Positions 13,911-15,658 of a DNA stretch of 15,658 nt are shown here, one piece after another (position 1 is the first letter of the stretch; each line of letters starts with the position of its first letter). The position numbers were made by a program, and so were the translations under genes. Below the pieces are notes generated by a model. The model was not told the origin of the DNA, did no database searches, and saw nothing but the letters and a program-made list of their open reading frames with translations. The stretch is from Conexibacter sp. (lineage in GTDB: Bacteria; Actinomycetota; Thermoleophilia; Solirubrobacterales; Solirubrobacteraceae): contig JAOPZG010000180.1 in assembly GCA_025964215.1 (NCBI GenBank), forward strand, positions 1 to 15,658, given 5' to 3'.

Positions 13911-14591
13911 ATTCCCTCCGTTCCACCCCCCAAGCGGCACCCGTACAACCAGTGGGCGCCTGACGCCCGCGCTCTCGACCTGGTTGGCGACAAGTGGACG
14001 CTGTTGATCGTCCGCGACCTCGTCGCCGGTCCACGACGCTTCGTCGAGCTGCAGCGGGTTCTTCCCGGCATCTCGACCGAGCAGCTGCGATCACGCCTCA
14101 ACCGCATGGTCGCCGACGGCCTGTTGACACGCCAGCGCTACCGCGAGGTTCCGCCGCGCGTGGATTACGAGCTCACCGAGCGGGCACGCGATCTGCTGCC
14201 CGTCGTCGGCGCGCTCGCACGTTGGGGCGCGCGCTGGGCCTGGTCCCCGCCGCGTCCGGACGAGTCGGTCGACATCGGCGCGATCCTGCGCACGGTGCCG
14301 GGCCTGACCCTGCCGGGCGAGATTGACGGCATGGTCGAGATCACGGTCGTCCGGCGCGCCGGCGACATGAAGCGCTACGTCCTGACGGCCCGTCGTGGCC
14401 GGATGGAGCTGGCGGAGCGCTCGGCCCCCGAGGCCGACGCGCGCATCGCCGGCCCCGAGCGGGCGTGGGTCGAGGCCCTCGGGCCCGACGCCTCGCGCAC
14501 GGAGCTGGAGATCAGCGGCGATCAGGAGATCGCGGACCTGCTGCTGGACGCCCTGGCGCCCGGCGCGGTGCGCGAGACGCCCGTGGCCTAG
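13911..14591 (+). CDS. HxlR-family winged-helix regulator fused to an SCP2-like domain (probable ATT start)
   Basis: A 226-aa transcription regulator. Residues about 17-105 form an HxlR winged helix: DARALDLVGDKWTLLIVRDL, then RRFVELQRVLPGIS, LRSRLNRMVADGLL and the wing YREVPPRVDYELTERA. Residues about 125-220 resemble a sterol-carrier (SCP2) domain, which may bind a small hydrophobic ligand. The frame is open back to a TGA at 13869-13871, yet it contains no ATG, GTG or TTG before the HxlR core. ATT at 13911 has GGGAGG five bases upstream and gives an N-terminus typical of relatives (PPPKRHPYNQW). The TTG at 14004 would remove the first helix of the DNA-binding domain. Converges on tRNA-Leu. 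Confidence 0.8.
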   Translation: MPSVPPPKRHPYNQWAPDARALDLVGDKWTLLIVRDLVAGPRRFVELQRVLPGISTEQLRSRLNRMVADGLLTRQRYREVPPRVDYELTERARDLLPVVGALARWGARWAWSPPRPDESVDIGAILRTVPGLTLPGEIDGMVEITVVRRAGDMKRYVLTARRGRMELAERSAPEADARIAGPERAWVEALGPDASRTELEISGDQEIADLLLDALAPGAVRETPVA

Positions 14592-14607
14592 GAAGCTCGA
14601 GTGGGGC

Positions 14608-14641
14608 GTGCGAGCGCGTCGCGTCCGCGGCGCGCTCGCAC
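14608..14641. terminator. Hairpin between HxlR gene and tRNA-Leu
   Basis: A perfect 11-bp inverted repeat GTGCGAGCGCG (14608-14618) / CGCGCTCGCAC (14631-14641) with a 12-nt loop. It lies between the HxlR stop and the tRNA 3' end, so it could terminate both convergent transcripts. There is no T-run. Confidence 0.55.
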
Positions 14642-14659
14642 GAGCCCTGCTGTGCGCCA

Positions 14660-14744
14660 TGCCCGGGGGGGGACTCGAACCCCCATGCCCTCGCGGGCAG
14701 CCGGGTTTAAGCCGGCCGTGTCTGACCAGTTCCACCACCCGGGC
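14660..14744 (-). tRNA. tRNA-Leu (TAA)
   Basis: An 85-nt class II tRNA on the minus strand. Acceptor GCCCGGG pairs with CCCGGGC followed by A73. The anticodon stem is GCCGG/CCGGC with loop CTTAAAC (anticodon TAA). The long variable arm TGCCCGCGAGGGCA and T-arm GGGTTCGAGTCCC are present. CCA is not encoded. Confidence 0.97.
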
Positions 14745-14758
14745 GGGGTCTTGCGCCC

Positions 14759-14787
14759 AGCGTATCGGCGTCTTCCTAGACTGGGAA
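14759..14787 (-). promoter_or_regulatory. Candidate promoter of tRNA-Leu
   Basis: On the minus strand, TTCCCA (14787-14782), a 17-bp spacer and TACGCT (14764-14759), 14 bases before the tRNA 5' end. It shares the short gap with the divergent sigma-factor gene, whose own -10 could be TAGACT at 14777-14782. Confidence 0.38.
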
Positions 14788-14827
14788 CCCGCAACTCGAA
14801 CGCCCTCCGGGAGTTCCAGGATCGACG

Positions 14828-15658
14828 GTGGAAGTCTCAGCCCTCCGACATTCCCCGGCCGCGAGCCTTCGCGGCCCGACGCCGCTGCTGCGCCTGCAGG
14901 GCGACGAGCGGCTGGTCGCGCTCACCCGTCGCGGCAACCAGGCGGCCTACGAGGCGCTCGTCGCGCGCTACCAGTCGCGGCTGCTCGCGTTCTGCCGCCA
15001 CATGCTCTCCTCGCGCGAGGACGCCGAGGACGTGCTGCAGGAGGTCTTCGCCGCCGCGTTCAACGCGATGCTCGCCGACGACCGGGCGATCAACGTGCGG
15101 CCGTGGCTCTACCGGATCGCGCGCAATCGCTGCCTGAACCACCTGCGCAAGCAGACCGCCATCGGCGTGGACTCGATGGACATCCACCTCGCCGAGCACG
15201 GCACGACGACCGCCGACAAGGTCGACGACCGCGAGGACTTCCGCCAGCTCGTCGCCGACGTGCAGACGCTGGCCGAGACGCAGCGCACCGCGCTGCTGCT
15301 GCGCGAGATCGACGCGCTGAGCTACGAGCAGATCGCCGAGGCGATGGAGACCACGGTCCCGTCGGTGAAGTCGCTGCTCGTGCGCGCCCGCGTCTCGCTC
15401 GCCGAGGCCGCCGAGGCGCGCCGGCTCACGTGCGACGAGGTCCGCGGCGAGCTCGGCGAGTGGGCCGAGGGGCTCGCGCGGATCAGCGCGCCGGTCCGCC
15501 GCCACGTGCGCGGCTGCCAGCGCTGCGGCGCCTTCAAGAAGCAGCTCAAGCAGACCAACAAGGCGCTCGCCGCCGTCTTCCCGGTCGGCCCGCTGCTGCT
15601 GCTCAAGAAGTTCGTCCTGGCCCAGGGCGCCTCGAGCGCCGGCGCGGCCGCGGGCGGA
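14828..15658 (+). CDS. ECF-type RNA polymerase sigma factor with C-terminal zinc-finger tail (3' partial)
   Basis: A sigma-70 family factor, 277 residues visible; the frame runs past the right edge. Region 2 (about residues 28-100) includes AYEALVARYQSRLLAFCRHML, the EDAEDVLQEVFAAAF box and WLYRIARNRCLNHLRK. Region 4 (about 150-195) has LLLREIDALSYEQIAEAM and the recognition helix VPSVKSLLVRAR. Beyond it a tail carries Cys202 ... His226-x3-Cys230-x2-Cys233, the layout of a zinc-binding anti-sigma (ZAS) domain normally found on a separate protein, then a hydrophobic PLLLLKKFVL stretch. This may be built-in redox or membrane-linked control (inference). GTG at 14828 has AGGA six bases upstream. 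It is divergent from tRNA-Leu. Confidence 0.88.
   Translation, partial: MEVSALRHSPAASLRGPTPLLRLQGDERLVALTRRGNQAAYEALVARYQSRLLAFCRHMLSSREDAEDVLQEVFAAAFNAMLADDRAINVRPWLYRIARNRCLNHLRKQTAIGVDSMDIHLAEHGTTTADKVDDREDFRQLVADVQTLAETQRTALLLREIDALSYEQIAEAMETTVPSVKSLLVRARVSLAEAAEARRLTCDEVRGELGEWAEGLARISAPVRRHVRGCQRCGAFKKQLKQTNKALAAVFPVGPLLLLKKFVLAQGASSAGAAAGG

Overview
The window comes from a high-GC actinobacterium. Strong G/C third-position bias, the gene set, an HxlR-SCP2 regulator and a sigma factor with a fused zinc-finger tail make me think of the Thermoleophilia/Solirubrobacterales, but that placement is inference. The left part (about 1-8,480) is accessory DNA of a mobile element. The right part (about 8,749-15,658) looks like ordinary chromosome.

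Accessory region. It opens with a tyrosine recombinase (5' end outside the window). A two-gene module follows: a STAS-like/GHKL ATPase protein and a STAS-like (DUF4325-type) winged-helix protein, closed by a strong terminator. Next is a compact bacterial ubiquitin-like operon: a ubiquitin-like modifier of the multiubiquitin family (2845-3144), an E2-like protein of the prokaryotic E2 family E type (3147-3563) and a JAB peptidase-E1 fusion (3560-5038). Gaps are 2 nt and then a 4-nt overlap. The presumed logic is that the JAB domain trims the modifier or removes it from targets, the ThiF/E1 domain adenylates its C-terminus, and the E2-like protein passes it on. Neither E1 nor E2 shows an obvious catalytic cysteine, and the modifier does not end in Gly-Gly, so the chemistry may be unusual. 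After that comes a MobF (TrwC/TraA-type) relaxase-helicase split by one in-frame TGA at 6042-6044, then a small reverse-strand hypothetical gene. An initiator tRNA (8749-8822, minus) follows, with its 3' end facing the element; it is a possible integration site, but I found no second att copy in the window.

Chromosomal region. A 102-aa hypothetical gene and a D-2-hydroxyacid dehydrogenase diverge from a 31-nt gap. A short-form Ppx/GppA phosphatase follows 9 nt after the dehydrogenase. An acetolactate-synthase-like ThDP enzyme is convergent to it across about 450 nt without a supported gene. Then come a 62-aa hypothetical with a strong terminator, an HxlR-family regulator fused to an SCP2-like domain (no ATG/GTG/TTG start; ATT at 13911 is the best candidate), tRNA-Leu(TAA) on the minus strand, and an ECF-type sigma factor with a C-terminal anti-sigma-like zinc finger that runs off the right edge.

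The finding most worth following is the Ubl-E2-JAB/E1 operon carried by a mobile element, with a possible serine rather than cysteine at the E1 active position.
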